NCBI GenBank assembly: GCA_905221615.1
Contig: CAJNDT010000001.1
Coordinates: forward strand, 2,283,894-2,347,893
Direction of reading: 5' to 3'
Source of the DNA: Symbiodinium sp. CCMP2592
Lineage: Eukaryota > Sar > Dinophyceae > Suessiales > Symbiodiniaceae
Length of the DNA: 64,000 nt
The notes under the pieces are model-generated. The model was not told the origin of the DNA. It was given only the letters and a program-made list of their open reading frames with translations, and ran no database searches. A program made the position numbers and the translations under genes. Below are positions 1-10,000 of this stretch, piece by piece (position 1 is the first letter of the stretch; each line of letters starts with the position of its first letter).

Positions 1-1
1 T

Positions 2-2263
2 TTCCAGGCTCTTCGAACCCTTCATGACCTGTACCCGGATTTTGACATCTCGTCTTGGTTGGATGATTTAGCTTTCGACCGATGCGGATCGGATGCCCAG
101 GCTCTGGTTACTGAAATCACCTCCCTGTATCTGAAATTGGTTAGGCTCCTCCACAGTTTAAACCTTACCATCAACACTCGTAAATCCGGCTTTCTATGTA
201 GTCATGCCTCGTTGCGCAGGGCATTGAACACCCATTTCAAGCGTTTCTTTCCAGGAGTGTCCTTTCCAAAGCCTCTAGATTGTGTAAGAGACCTAGGTGT
301 AGACAATAGTGGTGGAAGACTTCGCAGGTTGCCCACGGCCAAGCTGCGCATTACCAAGAGTCTAAGAAGAGCTGCCAACATGAAACACACCCCGAGGAAG
401 CTCCGCAAAAATCTTATTCAGACCAACGTTCTAGCCAGTGGGCTCTGGGGTGTGCAAGGACTAGGCCTAGCTCCAAGTACACTTCACATGTATCGTGCGC
501 GGATAGGCCGAGTGGGGGGCTTCGCCCACAAACTCGGATGCCTAACTACGGCGTGGAGATTGTTTAGCGACAAATCGGTAGACCCACTTCACAAAACCCT
601 ACTCCAACAGGTGAGTGGTTTCTTCGATACTGTAGCGTCCCTCCCGGCCAAGTGGATTGTTCACCTCCGTAGATCCTGGAGATTAGCTTACCAACGAATT
701 GCCAGCAAGTCCAGACATTGGCATTACGCACGGGGCCCCATGACCAGTTTACTATGTAGACTGAGGGATTTGCAGTGGGAGGCACCAGATCTTGATGTAT
801 GGACGGACCCAACTGGTTCTCAACATACTCTGAACTTCGCGAATCCCCTTATGCAATCCCAGATGACCTTTCACCTGATTGAAACACAAGAAGCCTTACT
901 GTGGCGAGCTTCCAGCCGGCATCCAGGAGGTAAAGGTTTAGAGAAAGGTGCAGATGTTAGTGTGGCATCGAAGCATTTACGTCAACTGCAGAACATAGGC
1001 CAGATACGTGCACTACATGCGCTAGTCCAGGGCAGTATCCCTTCAGCTGACAATCACTTGCTTGACGAGTGCCCTTTTTGCAAGCAATCCAACCCGACAC
1101 TCCTACATCTACTATGGCAATGCCGTGAGCTAAACCAGATCCATGGAGAGCCCCCTGGCGAATGGGTTAGGCAAGCAGAATCCTGCACCCACCCCTGCTA
1201 TTGGCTTCGTGGCATCGCTCCATCCTCGTGGACTCACTTAAAAGAAAGAACCCGCCTTAACCTGGAAACCAACACCACAGAAACCGGCATTTGGGTTAAT
1301 GGGGCCGTTTTGCATGGTTATCGTTATGGAACGGATGGGAGTGGAGGTCGCAATAACTCCGATAAACGTTGCAGGCTATGTAGCTGGGGGATCTCGGCCG
1401 TTGCTCTTAGTCATGACGGCACATGGGAATGTGTGGGTACGCGGGCAGGTTTTCTGGAAGGCCCCAAACAAACAGTGCCACGTGCAGAGTTGCGAGCTCT
1501 GGTTGAGCTGATATGCAGCACGCAAGGTGAAGTTCATTTCAGCTGTGATTCGTTAGTAACGGTGAAGAACCTAAAACGCCTCTTGCACAGTCGGAAAATC
1601 AAACACAAAACATTACATGCCGATCTTTGGTTGAAAGTTGTTAGCAGTCTTGAAAGGCAGATCCACCCGATGTGGGTCAAGTCGCATGTTGATAGGAAGT
1701 CGTTTGAAGAACTCTTCGGTGATCAATCAGATTGGGCCTTTGTCTCCAACCAGCATGCGGACAGCGCTGCCGGAGAGAGAGCGAAGTGGCTGGATAAGCA
1801 GGCTACGTATGCCACATATCATGATATAAACCGACTGATTGATCAGAAATTGTTTCGAATTCAACAACACTTGCTTCCTCGCATTGCTGGCATCCTGTCG
1901 GCCATTCCACATCACGCCAATCTTTTTGGGCCGCGCCCGGCAACTAGACAACAGTTTCTAGATCTTCTGCGAACCACACACCCATGGCATCATTGGCAGT
2001 TTGGCAATCGCCAAGCTTGGTGCCTAAACTGTGGCACTCGTCTAGCTTCTAGATTCAAACTTGATAGGATCAAACTCCTAGCGGGGCGACCTTGCCCGAA
2101 ATCCTGTGTGGATTTAGTTTCCCTCGGTGTGCATTGGACGCATGATTTCTGTTTTTACGGTTTAGCGCAGGGTTGGCGGTGTCGTTGTGGGCTTACACTG
2201 AAAATGCATGCGAGGGAGGCGAGTTGGGTTCGGTGTGCCAGGAGCTGTAAAGCTCATCGATAG
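2..2263 (+). CDS. LINE pol, 3' part: reverse transcriptase palm, zinc knuckle and RNase H (5' end outside window)
   Basis: The frame is open from base 2, so the protein starts upstream of the window. The first residues carry a reverse-transcriptase palm motif of the xxDD type (WLDDLAF at about 56-76), followed by a region like RT thumb/connection. A CPFC...H...C zinc knuckle lies at about 1070-1140, as is common after the RT of non-LTR retrotransposons. An RNase H domain follows: TDGSGG near 1330, PRAELRAL near 1480, FSCDSL near 1540 and ADSAAGERA near 1760 supply the D-E-D-D residues. Two Cys pairs near the C-terminus (WCLNC, WRCRC) may form another zinc site. The stop is TAG at 2261-2263. 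About 40 nt later an A9 run leads into a TAC/TGC-rich stretch that could be the element's 3' tail. This is a different LINE type from the one at 7050 because it has RNase H. The pairing of copied cDNA and RNA removal is known family biology; activity is not shown here. Confidence 0.85.
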   Translation, partial: FQALRTLHDLYPDFDISSWLDDLAFDRCGSDAQALVTEITSLYLKLVRLLHSLNLTINTRKSGFLCSHASLRRALNTHFKRFFPGVSFPKPLDCVRDLGVDNSGGRLRRLPTAKLRITKSLRRAANMKHTPRKLRKNLIQTNVLASGLWGVQGLGLAPSTLHMYRARIGRVGGFAHKLGCLTTAWRLFSDKSVDPLHKTLLQQVSGFFDTVASLPAKWIVHLRRSWRLAYQRIASKSRHWHYARGPMTSLLCRLRDLQWEAPDLDVWTDPTGSQHTLNFANPLMQSQMTFHLIETQEALLWRASSRHPGGKGLEKGADVSVASKHLRQLQNIGQIRALHALVQGSIPSADNHLLDECPFCKQSNPTLLHLLWQCRELNQIHGEPPGEWVRQAESCTHPCYWLRGIAPSSWTHLKERTRLNLETNTTETGIWVNGAVLHGYRYGTDGSGGRNNSDKRCRLCSWGISAVALSHDGTWECVGTRAGFLEGPKQTVPRAELRALVELICSTQGEVHFSCDSLVTVKNLKRLLHSRKIKHKTLHADLWLKVVSSLERQIHPMWVKSHVDRKSFEELFGDQSDWAFVSNQHADSAAGERAKWLDKQATYATYHDINRLIDQKLFRIQQHLLPRIAGILSAIPHHANLFGPRPATRQQFLDLLRTTHPWHHWQFGNRQAWCLNCGTRLASRFKLDRIKLLAGRPCPKSCVDLVSLGVHWTHDFCFYGLAQGWRCRCGLTLKMHAREASWVRCARSCKAHR

Positions 2264-2631
2264 TAGCAACCTTTCAGTATCAGCTTCGCTGTGTTTTCCG
2301 TCAAAAAAAAATACTACTGCTACCGCTGCTATCGCACCGGCCCCGCTACCGCTCTGGCCTTGCCCCTGCTGCTGTTACTCCTACTAGCTCCACCGGCCTC
2401 GAAATCGTCTGTGCACAACTGGTTGCCAGGGTCTGGCCTGGGCAGTCACAGATCGCCGAGCTTAGGACCTGCAACCAGCCTGCCTGCATGGAGACAAGGT
2501 CTAGCCAGAGGCCCCAGCTGGGTAGTTGAAGCGCGCACCGGATAGGGTGGATCTTCATTTGTGACACTGGTAAGGATCCGTTACGAGCACCTATTCAACC
2601 CTCTGTCCTGCTGCAACATGAAGCTACACTT

Positions 2632-2745
2632 TACAGGATCATGGGACTTAGAAACTAGGCTTATATTGAAGGTCACCATACACATAATTACTAATAACCC
2701 CACTTGAGGTACTTATAACCGTACTAACTAAGTCCCAGGACCCTC
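2632..2745. mobile_element. Foldback element, family D (degenerate copy)
   Basis: It starts ATCATGGGACTTAG and ends CTAACTAAGTCCCAGGA, so the ends are inverted copies of GGGACTTAG. The inside includes ATAACCCCACTT, also present in the better copy at 50603-50733. There is no coding capacity, so this would be a non-autonomous (MITE-like) unit. Confidence 0.55.
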
Positions 2746-2883
2746 CAAGCACGCAGGGCCAGCGGCGAGAAGGCCTCCGACTTGGATCCCAGAAACAAAT
2801 CGAAACCCAAAATCCCTGGAGCCGAGACCCGGCCCACGGCCCTCCTCGGAAGCCTGAGGCCTCAAGGAACCCAGAACCCTAAA

Positions 2884-3019
2884 CCCTCAATCCTAAACAC
2901 TAAACCCTAAACCCTCGATCCTAAACCCTAAACCCTCAATCCTAAACCCTAAACCCTCAATCCTAAACCCTAAACCCTCAATCCTAAACCCTAAACCCTC
3001 AATCCTAAACTCTAAACCG
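2884..3019. repeat. 21-bp telomere-like tandem repeat (about 6 units)
   Basis: Units begin CCCTCAATCCTAAA and continue CCCTAAA, with starts at 2912, 2933, 2954, 2975 and 2996, exactly 21 bp apart. Each unit is three variants of the CCCTAAA heptamer, so it looks like a higher-order repeat built on interstitial telomere sequence. Confidence 0.85.
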
Positions 3020-3464
3020 TAATCCCGCAGCAGTGCAGGGTAGGTCGAGAGGCAAAGATGCCACGAGGAAGTCGGCCCAGGTCTTCAAGAGCGGCCAGTA
3101 GCCTGATTGAGTTAGGGATTTAGGGTTTAGGCTTTAGGGTCTCGGTGGGTGCACTTCTTGAGGAATGGGGGGCGCACGGCCACTTATCACGCGCTTGCGT
3201 GAGCAGCGGGTTTTCTTGCTCTCTGCTTCCCCTCGCAGTTCGACACATGAGCGACCAGATTTCACAGCAAACCACAGTTACTGTGATGGATTGGTGTCGG
3301 GTGCTGGGACCTCGCGGCCTGTAGGCTTAAGGGTTAAGGGTTAAAGGGTTAAGGGCTTCAAGAGTGGCTAGGGCATGCTAGGGCTTCGAATCTTCGAATC
3401 TTCTCGACTTTCTTCGTAAGGGGTCTACAAAGGGTTTAGGATTTAGGGTATATATATATATATA

Positions 3465-3576
3465 CATATGGGTAGTTGTCAAAATTATGGACCGTTTTGG
3501 GGTCCCTATCATACTACGGCACCTATTATTTAGGGTACCCAAAAGGGGGACCCTAATTTTGACAACCACCCATATG
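3465..3576. mobile_element. Foldback element, family A (112 bp)
   Basis: It begins CATATGGGTAGTTGTCAAAA and ends with the complement, TTTTGACAACCACCCATATG. The terminal inverted repeat is about 24 bp, and further in GGGTCC/GGTACCC segments are also partly complementary. Relatives occur at 40914, 45855 and 62711. There is no ORF, consistent with a MITE or a hairpin-forming element. Confidence 0.8.
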
Positions 3577-3663
3577 AGCCTTTAGAGGTTTTGTAGGTCG
3601 AGTAAGGGGCTTGGAGTTGAGGTTTTCCAAAACAGGTGGCAGTAAACCAGCATGGGTGCTTAG

Positions 3664-3825
3664 TTTAGGGGCCTGAAAAATTGAAATAAGCATGAATAAG
3701 CTATATTATACAAAATTATAACAGGGAACCCCCAAAAGAGTATGTTTAGGGGCCTGAAAAATTGAAATAAGCATGAATAAGCTATATTATACAAAATTAT
3801 AACAGGGAACCCCCGAAAGAGTATA
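3664..3825. repeat. 81-bp tandem duplication related to foldback family B
   Basis: Two adjacent 81-bp copies starting TTTAGGGGCCTGAAAAATTG (3664 and 3745) differ by only one visible substitution, so the duplication is recent. The GGAACCCCC...AGAGTATAGGTCATTATGAAGGCC end resembles the 3' half of family B elements. Confidence 0.8.
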
Positions 3826-5917
3826 GGTCATTATGAAGGCCGCTGTATTAGTTTAGGGTAGTCCCCACAGACAGGCAGCTGCTCAACCATTCGAGGTTCC
3901 CCAACTTCTTGGACACGGCAGCGATCATGATGAGCATGTTGCCGCTCTCCTGGCGAACGGTTGTTCTTCAAAGAAGTACCTTTAAATCCTGGATTTCGTT
4001 AAGGGCCCTAAGCCATAGGACTTATGGCATATTCCTCATTATGGGTGATGCAGGATTTATATCATCAACCGTAGCAGGGTCCAAAAGGCTCCATGTATAG
4101 CGGCATGATGAAATTCTTTGCTGCAAATCTCTGGAGTGCTCTCTGAAAATGCCCAAGGTAACATGTCAGAAGCACCAGGAATGCCAATAAGGGCTCTATA
4201 CATGACGACGCAGTGGCAAGAGCAGCGACACTCCCAAGCGCTAACTTAATGCTAGTCGTGGCCCCTTATAGTCTCTTATATTTAGTTCATGATCAATTAA
4301 CTGATTCAGTGGTTCATTCATCACCAGCTCTCCAGGCCGCTAAAGTAGCGACCAGGTCACTCTTAAGCCTCTCTAAAGCCCCCTAAACCCTGGGATCCAC
4401 CTCCACCGGCATCTGCTCTTGCTGATCGCTGCGCAAGGCACAGACGGGCCAAGTGCCGAGGTGGTGAGGCCTTGGCGTAGTAGAGAGGCACCGGATCATA
4501 TGTACACGTAGTAATATTCACATACTTATCTATACAAAGCCTTGCTGGGTCGTTCTAAACTACATGGTTCCTCTTGCACTTAGCGTTTAGGCGGGATTCC
4601 GTCTACAGTAGTGCATCATGCAGCGTCTTCCACACTTTCTTGGAGCGCGGGGTTCAGGGTCCAAGGGTTCGGGAGAGTGACAGACTTTCTGACCCTTAAG
4701 TGCAAAACCCTAAGTCTCGAAAGCAAAGGCACGACCAACTGCACCGAGCCACGCCCAGGATAAGTTGTACTTGATGTCCATACCTGTAGATGAGCACGGT
4801 TTAGGGCAGTTCAGGGACAAAGACCGAATCATGATGCTGCTGGCGATGACAATGACCACGATGAACAAGATAATTGAGATTTCGGTATCACGTCGGGTCA
4901 AAGTACCGCCGCAACATTGTTGTTTACAAAGCCGCAGTGAAACCCAGAGCCAGAACAAGCTGAAATATGCAGCAGAGCCCTGGGCCCTGGGCTCATGGCG
5001 GATTTTGCTCAACACAGCCGGGGCGCCGTACGGCGCCGTGCCGTTCACGGAATAGACAAGCCTAGGTTTCATTTTTGCACGTGATCCAACTGACACGGCG
5101 GGCAAGGGCATCTTAACAGTGTTTCGGGGTTAGTGACAGCCGCGGAACAAAGGCAGCATCAGCTTGCGGAAGAATTCGGGAGCCAAATGCAGGAAGAAGG
5201 GGAAGGCGGGGAAGATGACCTCGGGCTTTCCGCAAAGTACGTCAACGACACCGCGGCCGATTCACGAGCTCAGTGGCGCGTGGTCTATGCCGGCAAGGGT
5301 GTAGTTTCGCCCGTGCGCAATTTCTCAGCTGTTGCTTCGCCTTTGGATGATAGACAAGGCGGGGATGCTATGCGGCCAAGCTTCATCCACGGTTGAGACG
5401 TCCCCGTCGGAAGAAATCTCCTGCGGCACCAGCATCAACAGCTGCTTGAAACCACAGTGAAAAAGACATGCACATAAGCGACGTCGGCGTTTGCTTGCCT
5501 GCCTTCATGAACGGCCACTCTTCGCCTCCGGATCAGGTCAAGCATTGCAAGGAGTTTCCTACGTTGCACACCAGCCGTCACAAGAGCCGAGTGTTCCCAC
5601 GGAACAGCCCGGCCAAGCCGGCCTGCTTTGTGGTTCCACGCCGTCGAGGTGGCGCCGGTCACCTGCCAGAAAGTAAGGTCTATGCTTTGCGGTTATCGGT
5701 GCAACGGAGCACACGTGCAGTGCGCAGTGTGCCAAAAAGGGGCTGTGCAAGCATTCCTGGCCTGGCGGTATACCAGCGATCCCAACTGCGCGTACTTCTC
5801 ACCCCCCCGGCTCTGCAACTGAGTCATGAGCTTCTGGTTGAAGTCCTCCCGCGGTTCAACTGCCATAACAAAGGATTCGGCAGGAGTACCAGTAGCCCAG
5901 TAGCAGTAGCAGCTGCA

Positions 5918-6142
5918 GTAGGAGTAGGAGTAGGAGTAGGAGTAGGAGTAGGAGTAGGAGTAGGAGTAGGAGTAGGCGTAGGAGTAGGAGTAGGGGTAGG
6001 GGTAGGGGTAGGGGTAGGGGTAGGGGTAGGGGTAGGGGTAGGGGTAGGGGTAGGGGTAGGGGTAGGGGTAGGGGTAGGGGCAGGGGCAGGGGTAGGGGTA
6101 GGGGTAGGGGTAGGGGTAGGAGTAGGAGTAGGAGTAGGAGTA
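5918..6142. repeat. Hexanucleotide array GGAGTA - GGGGTA - GGAGTA
   Basis: About 37 hexamers. Both flanks are GGAGTA and the long core is GGGGTA, with a few variants (GGCGTA, GGGGCA). The G-rich strand has regular G4 runs and could form G-quadruplexes. Every frame stays open and gives GV, TP or YP/YS dipeptide repeats, which explains the overlapping long frames here. Confidence 0.9.
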
Positions 6143-6238
6143 CGTTCCAGCGCATTTGTCTTTGTGCCAATGCACACTGCTTTGTTGCCCGGCTTGTTCC
6201 TATTACATAAAGCTTTCTTCCTACATCGGGTTTTCCGG

Positions 6239-6382
6239 TTAGATGGGGTCTCCTCATTAGATCAGGTTTTCCTATTAGATAGAGTTTTACGATTAGCTAG
6301 GGTTTTACTATTAGATAGGTTCTTCCCATTAGATAAGGTGTTACTGTTAGATAGGGTTTCCTTATCAGATAGGGTCTTCCTA
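6239..6382. repeat. 18-bp minisatellite (8 units)
   Basis: Units begin TTAGATAGGGTTTTCCTA with variants, at exact 18-bp spacing (6239 to 6365). Because 18 is a multiple of three, one frame reads as repeats of LDRVFL. The core TAGGGTTTT is close to the telomere heptamer. Confidence 0.8.
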
Positions 6383-6500
6383 TTAGGGCCTTACCTATTG
6401 GATGGTTTTTCCTCTGACACAATGGTGAAAGGAGTTCTCTTTTAAAATGGCTTGGCTTGGCTTGGCTTGGCTTGATTGTGGGGTGCCTTTTCCACCGCCG

Positions 6501-6550
6501 GTCGTAGCAGTAGTAGTAGTCGTAGTAGTAGTAGTCGTCGTCGTCGTCGT
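6501..6550. repeat. GTA/GTC trinucleotide microsatellite
   Basis: An imperfect run of GTA then GTC units. It is one of many TAC/GTA arrays in the window. Confidence 0.85.
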
Positions 6551-6708
6551 CTCATCAGTCGTCCCGCCCACCCTCCTCTGCAGTAGCACAGTACTCCACT
6601 GCCTGCCCCTCCACAGTAGTACTAGTACTCCACCGCTTGCGCCTCTAAAGTAGAAGTTGTCGCCCGCCTGCTCTTCTAAAATAGTCCTAGTCGCCGGCCT
6701 GCTCCTCT

Positions 6709-6711
<3 letters not shown>

Positions 6712-6757
<46 letters not shown>
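6712..6757. repeat. GTA trinucleotide microsatellite
   Basis: About 15 uninterrupted AGT/GTA units. Confidence 0.9.
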
Positions 6758-7049
6758 CCGCCACAAGTGCTCAAGCGGCCGCGCTGAATGAGAGGTTTCG
6801 AACAGGCTTGGGGCGCAACTGCTGTGCTAGAGGTTCCAACCGGGCCCTTTTCTGAACAGTAAAGGTTTGTGCCTCCTTCTACGCCATGGTCCTCTCCCTT
6901 TTCTCACAGGAGCTGCTTTGAGCCGCCAGGTCCCAATTCCTGGGCCCAGACTCTGTTTAAAACATTGCAACACTGGGTAGGCGGTAGGGTTTCCACCTCC
7001 GCGCGGTGGAGGGAGTCATTAGGCTTCTGTCTCTTGACGAAAGTAGCGG

Positions 7050-10000
7050 ATGGCGCAATTGCCAGTGCACTCACAAAACTTTGCATCTCTTCGTAAGAAT
7101 TCGTTCAAGACAGCATGTAGAAGGACAGTCCGTAGTGACGGGCCCGTACCATACCGAGGGCAGGTTCTGACACCTACCCTGGTTGATCGTCTGGGGGTGC
7201 GCCCCCCACCCACTCGAAGAGAGCTTCAGTCACAGACTGCTGACTCCCCTGCATATGGCACAGCCTCCCGCAGGGCAGGAAGGTTGGAAAGATCCATTCG
7301 AGTTCTTTCGTGGAACGCGGGCCACCTAGGCCAACAGCAATGGGGCGAACTCAAAACATGGCTAGCAGCTGAAGCCTCTCATCACTGCGACATCCTCATA
7401 TTGCAGGAAACGCACTGGACTGAGACCAGTGAATTCAGCGTTTCTGGGTGGTACTGTATCTCCTCAGCCTCGGAGTCTACCAAACCCAACACCCGGCCTA
7501 AACAAGCAGCGAAGCGAAACACTCGGCAAGAACCGCGAGCTCCATCCACGACTCGCGCTGATGGAGTCATGATCCTATTCTCTCCCAAGTTCGTCCCCAA
7601 GAGCTTACGCTGGAAGGAGTGGAGCCCGGGTAGAGTCTTAGAAGCTCGTGCGGACATTGCAGGTACTCGGCTGGTTGTTGTCGCGGTGTACCAACACGCT
7701 TGGTCTTCTGCCAAGACCATCCAGTCCAATAAGGACGACCGTGCTAAGGTGCTATCTGTCATGTCCAAGGTGATCAAGCAGGTGCCTAAGAGGGACTCCC
7801 TTATTGTAGCAGGAGATTTTAACACCTCCCTGCGTCCGAGCTCTCCATTGGTGGGAACGCACGTGAAGCCACCCACTGAGGACCGCCCTGACGAATCCAA
7901 CTTGTTCAATCTGCTGCTCAGGCTGCGTTTGGTTGCCCTTAACACCTGGCAATGTGACCATATAGCTACCTTCTCACAAGGAGGCGTGGAGTCGCAAATT
8001 GACTTCATTCTAACCAAAGAATCTACGGCGGGAGGCAAAGCCAAACGGTCAGCCCCTTGGGTGGACTGTCCGTTGGGCAGCTGGAAGAAAGGAGGGCATT
8101 ACCCACTCAAGGCGGACGTACCCCTCCAACACCACTGGCTGCTCCCGTCCCACAAACCCAGCACGCGCCGGTATGATTCACTAGCTCTACAAGCCTCAGT
8201 CAGGGAGGAGGACGATACGGCCAAGGCCCTGCACAACTGGATCGCTTCCAGAATCGACACCTGCCAGGACCCCAAGGCATGGAATGCGTTGCTCTTAGAA
8301 GGTGCAGAACGCTTTTTCCCAAAAATTCCCAAAAGAAGACCGATCCCGCTGGAATCGGAAACCCGTCGCATGTGGCGGGCCCGCACCCATGACAGGGCTG
8401 CGAATACCACTCCCTCAGCACAGCTGATCGAGTCACCTAAAGCAATGGCACAGCCTCCTAATCAGAACACGCCACGTCCGCCGGAAACAGAAGCTGAGCT
8501 GGCACAAGTGGCACATCGCCAGGCTGTGAAACAAGCAAAGAAAGATCGAATTGCGAGCTTCATATCGGAGGTGGATGCGTGTCTAGCTGAAGGTGATCAA
8601 CATATCTCCTTCCAGACCCTCAAAAAGCTGCAGCCTTGGCAGCCCGCGCGCAGAGCTCAGCTAAAGGACAACACAGGACATCTCCTAGGTCCAGCGCAGG
8701 AACTAGCAGCCCTCAGAGACTATGCCAATCAGGTATTTGCGGCCCACCCTCCGTTACGGACAATGCATGGAGCTTTCCCTGCTTTGGAGCCACCCAAACT
8801 AGCAGCTCACATACATTCCATCAAGCCGAACAAAGCTGTTCCTGACGGAGCGGCACCAGCGGCTGTATGGAGGCTGTGTAGCGATCTCGTTGCACCGGTC
8901 CTCTCCGAACACGTAGCATCCAAGCAGGCCGAGGACAGTCTAGAATCCGACCTCGTAGACGCAGATCTCTGTTTAATACCCAAGCCGGGCAAGCCCTCTG
9001 ACAAACCCGCAAACCTGAGACCCCTGGGCATCCTTAGACCTGACGCAAAGGGACTGGCGGGAGCAGCCAGGGAAGCGCTTCAACCACTGACACTCTCGTT
9101 CCTCAAGCACATGCCACAGTTCGCTTATCTACCAGGTCGGGGGCTGTCAGACGCGCTAGAACGCGTGGTGCATCACTTGCGAGAGGCTCGATCCCTGTTA
9201 GAACAGGCTCACCCCACGAGACACGCCTTGCAACAAGGCACACAGGCCCCAGCCTTAGTCGGCGGCCTCACCTTTGCTCTTGACCTCAGCCAAGCGTTTG
9301 ACACTGTCTCTCGCCAAGAGATCATCGACCTTCTTCAGAGAGAAGGGGCCGATCAGGACACAGTCCACCTTGTTCAGGCTCTACATGACGGGTCTCGTTA
9401 TGTTCTTCACGCGCAGGGAGATTCCACCTCTGTTGAAACCACAGCAGGCATTAAACAAGGATGTAAGCTCGCCCCCACACTCTTCTCGTTCCTTACAGGT
9501 GACCTTTTCCGCTCTCTGGTCGACCTATTCGGTGCTGAACAGGTCTTGAAGTTCCTGACTGGCTATGCCGATGATCTCACGCTCCATCGGACAATCCGCT
9601 CTGACAAGGACCTCAGGGCCATTCATGCTCTCATCGCAGCGCTACTTGAAGAGGTCCGCAAACACCGCCTTCGCGTCAACATTAGCAAGTGCGTCATCTT
9701 AGTGAAGTTAGCGGGAAGAGAATCCCAAAACGTGATGAACAAACATGGCTGCTGGATCACCAACTCCAAGGGCGAGCAGGTTCGCGGATGGCGCATAGGG
9801 CCCAACAAATCGTTCCCCGCCTTCCAGTGGGTCTCCTGTAGCAAGTACCTGGGGGTTATGATCTCCTACAACCACTTCGAGCTGCAGTCCTTACATTACC
9901 GCATTGGGGAAGCCAAGCAAAAGCTGCATCAAGTCCGCCAGTTTGTCTACAATCGCCGGCACGCGAGCACCATGTCGAGACTTAAGGTTTGGCAAAGCAC

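Larger units (their letters stand above)
2264..7049. other. Non-genic region: telomere-like repeats, foldback elements, microsatellites
   Basis: No convincing gene was found. Open frames near 4710-5111 (-), 5133-5396 (+) and 5468-6445 (+) lack recognisable domains; the last is open only because it crosses the GGGGTA hexamer array and the 18-bp minisatellite. The recognisable content is listed separately: 21-bp telomere-like repeats, two foldback elements, an 81-bp duplication, the hexamer array, the minisatellite and two GTA/GTC microsatellites. Confidence 0.6.

Noticed and set aside
5468..6445. 325-codon plus-strand frame
   Set aside because: Open only because of the hexamer array and the 18-bp minisatellite; the N-terminal part has no recognisable domain.
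9356..9366. Another C-ACA-G hairpin (GGAC-ACA-GTCC) in the RT domain
   Set aside because: It lacks a partner within 25 nt and lies in the conserved RT region, and one 4-bp match in 64 kb is expected by chance.
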